Shown here piece by piece: positions 14,115 to 26,200 of a stretch of DNA of 64,000 nucleotides; positions within the stretch are counted from its first letter, which is position 1; each line of letters opens with the position of its first letter. The stretch spans positions 17,875,001 through 17,939,000 of the forward strand of contig NC_135553.1 of NCBI RefSeq assembly GCF_964340395.1. Direction: 5' to 3'. Below the pieces are notes generated by a model. That model was not told the origin of the DNA. It saw only the letters and a program-made list of their open reading frames with translations, and did not search any database. This DNA comes from Glandiceps talaboti (lineage: Eukaryota; Hemichordata; Enteropneusta; Spengelidae). The translations under genes were made by a program, and so were the position numbers.

Positions 14115-16025
14115 ATTAGTGCAATCACAGACTTAATGGAAAAAAATTTAATGTCATTGGAATCATTGATAGTAAGGCATAATAACAATAACAGCATCAG
14201 TTCAGCTAGTGAAGTGATTCACACGATGACAGAGACAGCGAATCTTCAGCTATACATATACGAGGTCAGGTTTTGTTGAGAAGTGGCAGAATTGCGACTC
14301 ATTTCATTTCTAGTAAAAAAAATATTTGGTCTTACAGAGACTGAATTGGTTAATGTCCCCCATGAAACATGTCTGAATATTTGGATGCCCTCCCCCTTTT
14401 TGGGGTTGGGAAAATTTGACCCCCCCCCCCACCCCGAAAATCAACCCCCACCCCATCGCCCCAGGAAGTTAAATGTAAAGACTCTCTAAGCACAGGACGA
14501 ATGTCGAGTTTTGTTTTTTAAAATGACGACATTTTTCTAGGCCTACTCTCTGTAAGCCTATCACGAGTACTGGTCGCATTTCTGGACAAACTCTTCAGGA
14601 ATATTATCGGCGTTTTCGGTGTCAATTAATCACCCGGTAAGTAAAACCTCTCAGTGATATTGGGATATCCCAAGTGTTAGTCACAAAACAATGATAGTTA
14701 TTTCTTTAAGAAAAAGACCCACTCTAATTTATCCCCCCATTTCCCAATATACATTGTATATTCACAGACTATGAATTTGGCTTAGCGAACCAACCTCGTT
14801 CCACACATTATTAATTGTCTTCAGTGAAAGTGAAGATGGGATATTTGCCATCCTCGTTCCATGACATCTTTTAGCAGTCACAAACGAAAGAGTGTGGTGC
14901 AGACGTCTGGACGCTCGTACCTCGGATTACACGAAATGACATTTGTAAACGATATCCTTTCTCGTTAAACCAGCATGCACGAAAAATATTGAGTGGCACC
15001 CACACCATTCGGAAACGGTGATACCTGTTGTGGGTGGAAATGTTACACCGCCGCCCTTAAAGTAATGTGCAGTAAGTATACATGCAACCATTTAATCTTC
15101 TTATCAACAAGCGGCTTGTACTAGTTTAACATTTAGCTTTAATAATATCACAACTAATCGCTGACACGGCCGAACTGTTCACAAATAATCTAGATCAAAC
15201 TAGACGGTCGACATTTTATTTTTTTCCCACATAAGGCGATTATCGAAATATTATCGCTGTGCCAGTCTGCGTTTCAAGTTTACTCAGCTTCATTTCATTT
15301 TCTTCTTTTTACCTTCATTTTCCTTTATAGACATTAAAATGCCAAACGTGGCGTTTAATTTGTTTGATAGACTGTTTGTTTTCTCATGAGAACTGATTAT
15401 TTAATAATTCATGGATGTCTTATTTATTTTTTCAACCGCTCAGTCTCATTTGAAGGCATTCCCTCTTGTTGTCTTTACCTTTGAATGAAAAACTACGTGT
15501 TAGTATTTGTGGTGATGATATATCTGCAATCTGTTACACAGCGACAATAAATTGCACCTACATCACACAGTTTGTGCATATTTAAAGACATTAAAATAAT
15601 ACTGCCTGCAATGTAGAATCGGACTTCAGGGTTTATCAGCCGTCATTAAACGCAGTTTATGGCGTATTTCGATGCACCTGTCACTACTCATCACGATTGG
15701 GGTTCAACAGCGACGATGAGCGTGTGATGGCACAATTGGACAATGAGTCGAATCATATAGTCACAAACGTTTAATACAAAGTACAGTGACTGCACAATAA
15801 ATAAAAACACCGTAATCACACAATAAAATCGCATGACAGATTCTGCAAATGCGTCGATCCTAATACAGGACAGGTATATAAATGTGTTATTGATTGATTG
15901 ATCACCAAAACTAGTACTGTTGATATTTCTTATCACGAGCGATTCTCTTCGATATATACATGTTAACTCATCCCAACTCGTTTCCGTCTTCAGCTTGTAC
16001 GTACTTTGTTGAAGGATGGCCATAG

Positions 16026-16074
16026 ACACAGATAGGCCTCTCATCGTTACAAGACAGAGGCCTCTATCTGTGCT
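16026..16074. repeat. Short hairpin (inverted repeat)
   Basis: CACAGATAGGCCTCTC is followed about 15 bases later by GACAGAGGCCTCTATCTGTG, forming a stem of about 16 pairs with one bulge. It lies inside a 143-codon minus-strand open frame that shows no recognisable domain. It may be a small regulatory hairpin or a remnant of an inverted-repeat element. Confidence 0.5.
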
Positions 16075-17406
16075 CATTTTTATAGTAGTCTGGCTGGTGA
16101 TCATAACTCCCATCATCGACAAAGCTGTGGCTGTTCTAACATGTGTTTAAAGTTAATTGAAAATATGTACACAGTTGAGACTCGAATCATGTTATGTCAT
16201 GCGTGGGGGAAGATTATTAATAATAAATGGTTATATAAAAAAACATTGCACTGATGGATAAATTTTTAATGGTAATTATTAATTCAGTGAAACAGAACAG
16301 CTTAAAGATCTGGACAAAATGTAGATATATGTATTATGAATGACAACTCAGTGCCGCCACACTAATACTTGATGTGTTGTCACGTGGGCTCTAATAATCC
16401 CTACTAATGGAATATAACACATATATGTCCATGAAATTTGATTAATCGTCTTAATTCTGACATATACGTTAATATCATACGCAGAATTAAACAAATTTTA
16501 ATCTTTGGAGCGAGAGTAGCGATATTTCATGTCACCTTCTAAAGAAATCAAATCTTGTAGCCACAAAACAGACAACAGATCTCAGAAAAAGAAACATGCG
16601 AAAAATGTTAGTTGTCTGAGAACAGATAGCAAAAAAATCTCGACACCATCATACATTTTTTTGTGGGGGATTCCGCCATAACAACATATTTTGTGACCGG
16701 GAAACTAATACAACAATCAGAAAATTGGTGTGTATAATTACCTCAAAGATATAAGTTGATCCTCAGTGGATAAATATTTGTGTGCTAGCTCTTTTTCAAA
16801 CTAATCCCTCGCTCTCCTATATACACGAGTATAATTAAGAATTTACATCCCGATAATTTGTCCATTTTCTATGAAATGTATGAAAATGCTTAATTGATTC
16901 TTGAGGGAATTTACAAATTGACAACATATATCGAAATGTCAGACGTCGACGTCGCTGTCATTTTTGCTACTCCAATTTCTGTACATGTCTCATTCTGCAG
17001 CATAAATCATTAAAAAGATTATCATGATGTGTTATGAGACCATCTTGGATTTATTGCATTCCCTTTTACGTCACTGTGTTGGCAGCATCGCAATACATGA
17101 TGTAATAAGGCAGTTCTCAATTATCAACCGTGTAACTGTGTATTCTAACTATAGGTCAAAGGTCACTCGTGATAACGTACACTTTTGTCATGATGCATGA
17201 TGCATGATGTGCTGCATGCTGTAAGCCTTGACAGTTAACGTTTCTGACACTTCACTGTAACCGAATCCTTGATGCAATGTGTTTGTAGTGGCCACCTGTT
17301 ATGCGTTCGTCCAAAATAATTATGTCCAATGTCATCAATTCTGAATCGAATCACAGTCCAATTCTTCCAGCTTGTTCCCTCCTTCACTGTCATGTTTATT
17401 ATTTAG

Positions 17407-17721
17407 GGAGCCTTCACTAATTACAGGGGGGGGTCAGCAGGCCGCGGGCTGTTGCGTAAACTATGACCCTTTTCCCGTTCTAAGTGACCGTCCCTCAATT
17501 TCCTTTCTCTAAAATATGACCCCCCCCCCCGCCTCCCTAAAATAGTTCAAAACATGGTTTAGATGCTGTCAGACATGGAAAGGACACTAGTCCCAAAATC
17601 AACGGTTTAAACGACTTAATCCCACCGCTGCCACCACGTTAAAAGTTATGTCAAACTCACAAAATAATGCTGTTAGACAATGTGACAACCCCCCGCCCCC
17701 ATTACAATTGCTGAAGGCTCC
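17407..17721. mobile_element. 315-bp inverted-repeat (MITE-like) element with TTAG flanks
   Basis: The left end GGAGCCTTCACTAATTACAG followed by a G run mirrors the right end (C-rich run, then ATTACAATTGCTGAAGGCTCC). TTAG lies immediately outside both ends (17403-17406 and 17722-17725), consistent with a 4-bp target duplication. The interior has no ORF and is rich in C and G homopolymers. Confidence 0.7.
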
Positions 17722-17870
17722 TTAGCTTTCGATGGTCGTATAAATCAAACATATGGGTAACAGATACAATATGAATAACGAGTTACAAGTGATACAAGAA
17801 TGAAATTCAATGTATCAAATACACTGCTTCATGATCAGGAGTTTCTTGTTCTGTCTTTCTATTCCAGACG

Positions 17871-18005
17871 TATGGCCCGACTCGTGGATAAACATACAAC
17901 TCCGGAATTGGTGTCAAACTTACTTGGAATGCCAACAAACAGACATAACGACGTTGTAGCTGGTGAATGGAATGTTATACAATACTATGCATTTGATCGT
18001 AATTC
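17871..18005 (+). CDS. Possible small coding exon (uncertain)
   Basis: A good acceptor (TTTCTATTCCAG) ends at 17868-17870. A 45-codon open stretch beginning near ATG 17874 reads MARLVDKHTTPELVSN and ends exactly at a strong donor-like TTC|GTAAGT at 18005/18006, where the unspliced frame meets TAA. The next acceptor-like site (18080) does not restore the membrane-protein frame that follows. The exon may belong to an unseen isoform or be chance. Confidence 0.25.
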
Positions 18006-18037
18006 GTAAGTTCGATGATTAACGACCATATATAAAA

Positions 18038-18457
18038 ATGGTACTGTCATCCGATAAATCCAAAGGAATTTTTATTCTAGGTCTTGGAATTGCAGTCTGT
18101 TCCATCGGCGTTCTCATTTACAAGTCCTTTGTACCAAAACTTGGCTACATTCTTAGTCTGCCAGTTTTTATAGTCGGCATATGTTTTATTTTTTCCGCTA
18201 TTCCTAAACTTGGTAGAGTTCTTATTAACTATATCACGCGCAATTCTCCGCCAAAACGAAAGGATGAACTCAATTATGTGAACATTCCTGAGAGGTACAG
18301 ACTTTCTGAGGATCAAACTGGTAATTTATCAGCCAAAGAGAAGGCTCTTATAATGCACCACGGCGACAGGAAGCATTCCATTAAGAAGGTGAATACAGAG
18401 GTACTAATAGCCGATGAGGAAATCGTTAAAGGCTCTCCCTCACCAGTGGATCTTTGA
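18038..18457 (+). CDS. Small two-transmembrane-segment protein, single exon
   Basis: ATG at 18038 opens a 139-codon frame ending in TGA at 18455-18457. A short polar start (SSDKSK) is followed by a membrane helix (about residues 10-33, GLGIAVCSIGVLIY), a tight turn (PKLG), and a second helix (about 37-57). A lysine- and glutamate-rich soluble tail of about 80 residues follows (KAEKALIMHHG-like region, HSIKKVNTE). I do not recognise the family. The architecture, two closely spaced helices then a polar tail, parallels the protein encoded at 5074-9473, with no clear residue-level match. The codon pattern is coherent across the whole frame. An upstream exon is possible because a donor and an exon-like stretch lie 30-170 bases upstream, but the phases do not fit. 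The frame ends about 90 bases before a tetranucleotide array. Confidence 0.5.
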   Translation: MVLSSDKSKGIFILGLGIAVCSIGVLIYKSFVPKLGYILSLPVFIVGICFIFSAIPKLGRVLINYITRNSPPKRKDELNYVNIPERYRLSEDQTGNLSAKEKALIMHHGDRKHSIKKVNTEVLIADEEIVKGSPSPVDL

Positions 18458-18547
18458 CGTCAAAATGATAGTTAAGAGTTACAGAGGTCAAAATGTTAAA
18501 TTGTCCTCCTCTCACCCCATTCCACCTAACCAAACAAAAGCAAAGAA

Positions 18548-18778
<231 letters not shown>

Positions 18779-19400
18779 AACACACTTGCCACCATTATGT
18801 GTACACATAGTATATAGCAAATATTATTCACATTTTCACAGTAACATGTACACCCGATTAGATGGGTGATACATTAATTTTCAATTCCATTCTTTTTCCA
18901 TTGGTGATTCGAAGTTGTATATCACATGTCACTATAATAAACAACACTTACTACAAACGTTTGACTCACAATGATACGGGGAGGGTGGGGGGGATAGAGG
19001 AGTACCATATGCTACATAATCATCAACAATATACACCACATTCCTCAGACTTCGAGTTTTATGACTTCATTAGAATAAATATAAGCTATATTGTATTTCG
19101 AAGTTTTTATTTCCTAAATAATACTATATATTGTTCACATGTGGAGAATTTTAACACGATTAAGTTCAACCTTTTTTTATCTCAATGCATTAGTCATCAG
19201 ACAGCATTATAGACGAACGTCCTTCGGGCAGTATTGATAAACATCACGATTGGCAGTATTGATGAACGGTTCTGGGAATGAACACTTCCAATTACATTTA
19301 CGAGTACTTACCTATCCATACTATCTGTAGATAAACATAGGACACAAGTGATTGAAATAATCTTAGAAGACTAATAAACAGTTAACAAGTTTCTTAATTA

Positions 19401-19640
19401 TCTTTAAAGTGGCCATCTGGATGAGAATTGGATTTTTAATTTATAAAAAAAATTTTATCATGGCATTGTATTTCAAAAAATCAATGTGAAATAACATTAA
19501 ACCAAGTCCTTGTTTGTAACTCAATAAATTGCAAAAAAGCTACAAAATGTGTTAAACGTTGTGGCGTACGTACAATATCAAACATTTTTACACATTTATT
19601 AATAATCTTGTGCAATTAATTTACAACTAATGAAATCCCT
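19401..19640 (+). mobile_element. Truncated copy of the TTTAAAGTGGCCA MITE family
   Basis: Starts TTTAAAGTGGCCATCTGGAT and continues through the family's internal landmarks (TTTATCATGGC, CAAGTCCTTGTTTGTAACTC, ACACATTTATTAATAATC), then breaks off without the right inverted end. Fuller copies lie at 34382-34715, 58236-58594 and at the right window edge. Confidence 0.75.
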
Positions 19641-20117
19641 ACTATGCAGATTTATACAAGACCTGCATCGACATTATACAAGAGTGTAGTTTTAGTTATT
19701 TTCACTTGTGAGTACAACTCGGTTTGTGCCACTTTAAGAATAGATTCAAGATGTCTTGCAAAAGTTAAGATGATTCCCATTAGAATGTGTATACTATATG
19801 CAGAAAGTGTACAGATTGTACTAAACATTGAACGGTTTACAGAAATGTTGTAACAAATAAGAACGCACGAGATGTGAAATGTATAGAAGGTGTGTTTCCT
19901 AAGATTCCAGCAACGAACTATTTTTTGAATCCGATCCTCTCAGGATAACGGTATTTGTCAGAGCGACAAGCATAGCATTGTAATTAATTCTAAGTGTATG
20001 TAAATGATGTTAATTTCGATTCTTTTTTATTGGTATTGGTATTTTCTTCAGGGTTCAAATGTGATTAAACGTATGAACAATCCGCTTTACTTTACTCTCA
20101 CTAGAGTCTTTAGGTGA

Positions 20118-20333
<216 letters not shown>

Positions 20334-21101
20334 TTGATAGTTCTGGAACTCTGATGATCGCACTATAGGTGAAACTCCGAGTTACAACCAAGAAAGATCT
20401 CTAGAACTATCAATACTATTGCGCTCTGCCACTGCGGTATAGAGCACTGTCTTAGCAGATTGATACTCACCGAGTATATATATATATATAAGTGACTTGA
20501 TGAACAGGTAGTAGTGTGTGAAGTCGGCCTTACTTCCCAATCCCAAAGTAAAATACTAACAAGCAACGTTTCGGTGCGTCTAGCACACCTTCTTCAAGCT
20601 ATGACAAACACACGAATGGTATAGCAAATCAACTACGCATGTCCGTACAAAAGGAAAACACTGTCATGTGATCGAAGGGAATTTAGGTATATCTCTCCGC
20701 ATACGTCCCTGTTGATAGGGACTCATAATTCTATCTTTCTCATCGTAACACTTCCTAAAATGATGGGTCGGTCAAAAATAAAACAAAATAACTATTTTTT
20801 TTAAATATTTAAAATGTAAGTGTAAATTAAGTCAGTGATATGTGTGCTATTTCAATTCATAAATGATCTTACGTTAACAGTCTGAATGACTTATAGAAAT
20901 GACATTCAAAAGTCTGAAGGGAGAACTGTGAATCATTTGTTTGATTACATTCCCCTATTTTCAGCTATAAACGATCATTTTCGCTCTAGGGGCTGCCTTC
21001 TAACAACCAGTGACGTTGTGATTTTGTTTAACCCTGCCGTAGAGGGCGTCGATTTTTAAAAAAAATCTCGCCAGACTGAAACTGAGTAGTAAAGGGTTGG
21101 T

Positions 21102-21213
21102 CGGGTCTAGTCTAGTTCTTGAAGACCGTATTCCGATTTTACATTACGTTATTTTCATACATATTACTAATGTAGTGTAAAATCGGAATACGGCCATTAG
21201 GAATTAGACTAAG
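21102..21213. mobile_element. Hairpin (MITE-like) element, about 110 bp
   Basis: TCTAGTCTAGTTC..GACCGTATTCCG followed by ATTTTACATTAC is mirrored by GTAGTGTAAAATCGGAATAC..GAATTAGACTA. The ends resemble those of the CTAGTCTAGTTCC family (24459-24782 and 44452-44818), so it may be a shorter relative. Confidence 0.65.
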
Positions 21214-21689
21214 TCGGGTCATGAGAAACAGAATTAAGTAAGCGTATACCCTGATAGAAAACAGCATCTTGAGATCTTGCACACTGGATCCTTACCATGT
21301 ATATGCAGTTACTTAGAAATAAACCCATACCTCATCTGGATAGGAGATCTAGAAAACCAATCACTTAATGTCGACACACACAGAGATCACACGAATAGGG
21401 TTTCGGCCCGACTAAAAGCTTTTATTACATGTAAACGCATAGATCGTGACAAGGAATGCCGACGATAGATACTATTAGGCATTATAGCAAGACGCGACGC
21501 TCGCCTTTTCTTTGCCGTTACATTTACAACTGTCATGTTTTGGATATATCCAATATGATTAATAGCATTTTAAAAAGTTGACGATTTGATAAAATGCATC
21601 CTTTGCTGATGGATGTATCCAGTGGGGAATACGGTGTAACATCTTTTCATCATTCATTACTGCATTCCACGTCTTCCCCTACTTGTTCC

Positions 21690-21820
21690 ATCATCACCAC
21701 CACATCATCATCATCATCATCATCACCAGCACCACTACCACCACCGCCGCCGCCGCCGTTGTCGTCTACGGCATCATCATCACCACCATCATCATCATCA
21801 CCGCATCATCATCATCATCT
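21690..21820. repeat. CAT/CAC trinucleotide repeat
   Basis: Imperfect CAT, CAC and CCG triplets. The His-rich and Ser-rich open frames over it have no other support. Confidence 0.9.
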
Positions 21821-22499
21821 TTTCAAATGGAACATTTACTCGTATTTGCCCTATATACAATCAATGGAGTCCTAAACTATGTACAAAATGAGATGTAGTA
21901 GAATATGAATGAGTAGCAGGCTTAGTAAAAATATGTTCTTGATAAAATTCAAGAGAACTTAACGGTCTTGGTGTATATTTCATTATGAACAATATGTGTA
22001 CATTTTGAACATTTGTGTTCGCGATTGAAGCATGTTACAAAGATTCAGAAGTATGGGTAAATAAGTGACTTGAAAAGCAAAGTGTTTCGAGTCTATTTAG
22101 TGTTCATTGTCCATGGCAGATCAGGGATGTAAGAAATCGTCGTCCGACGGTCAAATGTTATTAATTATCATCATCAGCAGCAGCCCCACCACCACCACCA
22201 CCACCACCACAGGAGGGGGGACTCCCAATATTAATACCGGGGGTGTGCAGCCCAGGTTGAAAGTATCTACCCAATGTACTATCCAAAAATATACCCATCG
22301 TTAGGGATTTCCAGTCACAAACAGATAGAGCCATAGTTAAGGACTACAAAGTGCAAGCCTTTATAGGAAAGGAACTTTTTAAGTTAGCTTGCTAGCGTAG
22401 TATGGTGCCCCCGAGTTGCATCGTCGCATCACGAAAATATCATCAGGGATTGTGAGAGAAAAATCTTGCGGCTAATCTTCCCACAGGGAGGGGTCTCTC

Positions 22500-22700
22500 C
22501 ATTGGTGACTATTTTTATTTTTATTTATTTTTTATTTTTTATTTTATTTTATTTTATTTTTTTTTTTGGGGGGGGGTAATGTTTGTTGTCATTTATTCAT
22601 GTATCAATCTTCTCATTTATCGGTTTATTTGTTTATGATTTGTTTGTTTGTTTGTTTGTTTGTTTGTTTGTTTGTTTATTTATTTATTTATTCATTCATT
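22500..22700. repeat. TTTA / TTTG tetranucleotide repeats with a G run
   Basis: TTTTA units (22508-22565), a run of nine G bases (22568-22576), and then TTTG and TTTA units (22640-22700). Confidence 0.9.
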
Positions 22701-22984
22701 TGGAGTTTGTTTGTTTGTTTACTTGTATTTGTAAACAAAACTAACTGAGCCTGAGCTCCCTGTGATCTTTCCATGATTAGGGAATTTTCAAATGAAAAGT
22801 CGACCCATGTTACAGTTTTTTTCGTGAAATATTGATCAGTTTGGGCGACTCCGATACACTGTGACGTACACCATTCAGGGCCCAGGTGGAAATCAGCTTT
22901 TGTTGTTTCCTGGTTACCCTGTTTTTAAATAAATTTTGTGTGTTTGTTTGTTTATTTATTTATTTATTTTATTTATTCATTTAA

Positions 22985-23243
22985 CACGGTTCCTAGCTAG
23001 GTTCCCTGGGCTCCCGGTACGCGTTAGCTTCGCGTCGGAGGTATGGCAAATTCATCACGCCCTCAGCGGACAACGATACCGTTGTGACCCGGAAGTGTTG
23101 TGCACTAAGGCTACGTGGCTGCTCAGTAATGGCAAGAACAGCAAACATGTGTGAATGTGTTTGTCCGGGTTGAAAATGAACACTGGCACAGCGTATATAG
23201 CATGCAACAAGCTGCCAATACACGCAGCCTCCTCTTACAGGTC
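22985..23243 (+). promoter_or_regulatory. Probable promoter / 5' UTR of TXNDC11
   Basis: This stretch, directly upstream of the TXNDC11 start codon, is noticeably richer in G, C and CpG than its AT-rich surroundings (for example GGTACGCGTTAGCTTCGCGT around 23017). No TATA box sits at an obvious distance, which would fit a housekeeping-type CpG promoter. The transcription start cannot be placed. Confidence 0.35.
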
Positions 23244-26200
23244 ATGGCTCAACATCCAGAGCTCATCACTATTTTGATCGCCACACTTTTCACTTTCTTC
23301 GCCGGCAAAATTTCGTACAGGTAAGTGAGATGATGTAATGTTCCAATTCGTTTCCCAAGAACTAGGATGAGATCACGTGAATCTCAAATGGTAAGATTTG
23401 ATAAAGTTTTTAAGGTTTTGTGATTTGTTTATCTCTAGATCTGTTATCTTTTGAAAGCATATGGAAGCTGAACAATATTCTGTATCGTGTTTTCAAATGA
23501 AAAAATGTGAACGCAATATGGTCATTCTACTGTGTAGCATACATCATACAAATGTGTCGTGGATATGGACACACACGATAATATACATACACAATCGTGT
23601 CGTTCATCGATCAAAATATGAAAATATGTTGATATACATTGCTTGATGACAGCTGTTGTCTCTCTAAAACACGCCTTCTGATTGGTTCGTGGCCATATGT
23701 TGTGTTTTGAGAAACCAATCGAAACTCTTGTACTTTGTAAAGTTAAGCTGTCTGAGCTTATCGTCTTGTATATGAATAAGAACACATGACAAAACAGATG
23801 AAAACAGTGACTGTGGACGAAACAGCATTCTTGTGATGACCCTAAAGAATCCATACGTTCAGACTTTTATGAATTTTTAATTTTCAAAGCAGATTTATGA
23901 ATGACAATATCAGAATGAACACTATGAAAGAAATTAGTTTGTGTTACTGAGTTGTGATTTTGTAAGGCCCTTCCAAATAAGTGTCATACCATATATACAA
24001 ATTTTGAAATATCTTTATCATTTTCAATTTTGAAATTCATTGTTTTTGTTTGAAAAATTATGAAATTCATTATGAATCTGATAAGTGCTGTACTTATGTA
24101 TGTATTGTATCCAATTCTTTTACATACATGCACCTTTGAGTAGATAGTCAATATTTTGAATGACGTCAAAGAGGATGAATAAAGTAAATAGTAGATATTT
24201 ACTTTCGTTATAAATTTATGTTATTGTGCAAGCCAGCCTACCATCATTGAATTGAATATACAACAACACCTGTACCTATCTACACGGTTCTCTGGGGTTA
24301 TGTACAACTGATGAACCTTTTTGGTTGATGAGAGGCAAGAACAGAGGGTCAAATGTAAACGGAATGTATCGGGTCCCGGTGAGGACAGGTTAGGGAATGG
24401 TTAAATAGTTAAAAATTATAACTTGAAATATATGTATGTGATCTGGGACAGTGAAAGGCTAGTCTAGTTCCTATACCATACAATGCGTTACGATTACTAC
24501 GATTGTCTCCACTCATGTATAGCACAAAAATCTGTGCTACCCCCCGCTGGGCAAAGAGTAAATGATGCATGTCGGTAGTAATCCATCACAAATTGACAAG
24601 CAGTTGCAATTGGTTTGTTCCTTTAGACAGTTGCTCATTAACCGAACTCCACCTCTCCAGTCCGAAACTAAAATCATGCAAGGCATGATGATGTCATCAT
24701 GATTGTTTATATGAACGCAGTGTGAGTTTGTGAGTGGAGATGAGCGTAGTAGTTGTAATGCGTCGTATAAGAACTAGACTAGTGATAGGTCCACTAGCAT
24801 GAACAAATCTTGTAAGTAGTTATCATACACAGAGTTGGTCCAGTGATCAGATCTATACATGTACTCAAATTACTGTCACTAACATGAATGATTTCAATGT
24901 TCATCATTTTGTAGCGGTGCAGGAATCTATAATGACTACACTGAAGCAAATGAACCCAGGAGAATCTTTCCTACGCACTCACCAGTTAAAGAATACAAGT
25001 ATGGCAATATGCAAGCAGTTACAAGTTTTATACATAACGCTAGTAGTGAGGTCTTTTTTATTATGTACTATGCACACTGGGATGGCACTTCCATAGATGC
25101 TGCTAAGGAATATGAAAAAGCTGCATATAAATTGGAAGGCGAGGTGAGTCAAAATATAAACTCATTTGCATTTTTACGTTTGAACAAATATACGAGGACA
25201 TCGGATGCCGTCCGTCACACATTTAGCCAATCTTTGCCAACTAGATCAAGCATCAGTTGATCAATGTTCTGTGTGTTTTCGAATATACCCTGCACTAAGG
25301 CGCTGTTTACACAATTCCATTTTCAAATGAAGGTCGAGCTACCGTTTACACGGAGATGACAAAATGCACATGAAAATGCAACAGTTTGAAAATGCAACAA
25401 TTTATTTTCAAAACAATCGATTTTCGGTGGCACTTTCAAATTGTTTTCAAACCAATCCATTTTCAGTAAAAAAAAAAGTCTATGTAAAGAGGTAAGAATG
25501 GAAAGATTCAAAAAGAGACTCATGTAAAAGACTGAAAATGCAACAATTTGAAAATGCACATATTTGACTTCAGGAATGATCCCCATCAGTGACATACTTA
25601 CGCATGTGCTTAACCATTATGTTATGTTTGCACATGTACAAAAGCATCGTTTTCAGTTTTTTTGCCATCTTCGGTGTTTCCATGTAAACAACCAAAAATG
25701 TTTATTTGCCTGTAGTGTAAACATGTGAAAGTAAATAATTAAAATGAAAATGATGTTATTGATTTTGTGGTGTTTTGATTTGATGCAGCCAAAATCAAAT
25801 TCTCAATGATAGTGTAATGGGGAATTTTGACAGTTTAAAATGATATTCCTTTTCTGTTACCGAGCTTTATGCAACACTAGCACAAGCAGTATAGCTGAAT
25901 AAACTGTCAATTTGAGGATTAAGCCAAGTAGAACCACAAGATTGAGTTATTGAAAACAGACTAAAACTACTAAGAAATATACAACCCATAAAACCAACAT
26001 TATAGCGTATTCTGAATGTACTAGACTGTAAGATACGTCGTGACGTTCCGCCCTCACCGGTCTGGCCGATGTGTGAGGGTACGTCACGACGTACCTTACA
26101 GATTATGAATGTACCAGAATCATTTACAGCATCCATATCAAGTGTAAAAAGTATACTGTTTCATTTGCTAATTGACCACATTAGAAAGGCCACATGCTTG

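Larger units (their letters stand above)
9474..18037. other. Intergenic DNA, no supported gene
   Basis: Apart from microsatellites at 10327, 12782 and 14040, C-rich runs near 14420, a 49-bp hairpin at 16026-16074 and an inverted-repeat element at 17407-17721, I see nothing with coding character. Weak exon-like open stretches at 10036-10200 and 17871-18005 are listed separately. Confidence 0.55.

Noticed and set aside
15691-16122. 143-codon minus-strand frame as a gene
   Set aside because: No domain, no coherent splice sites, and it spans a small hairpin. The C-terminal hydrophobic stretch could be chance in AT-rich DNA.
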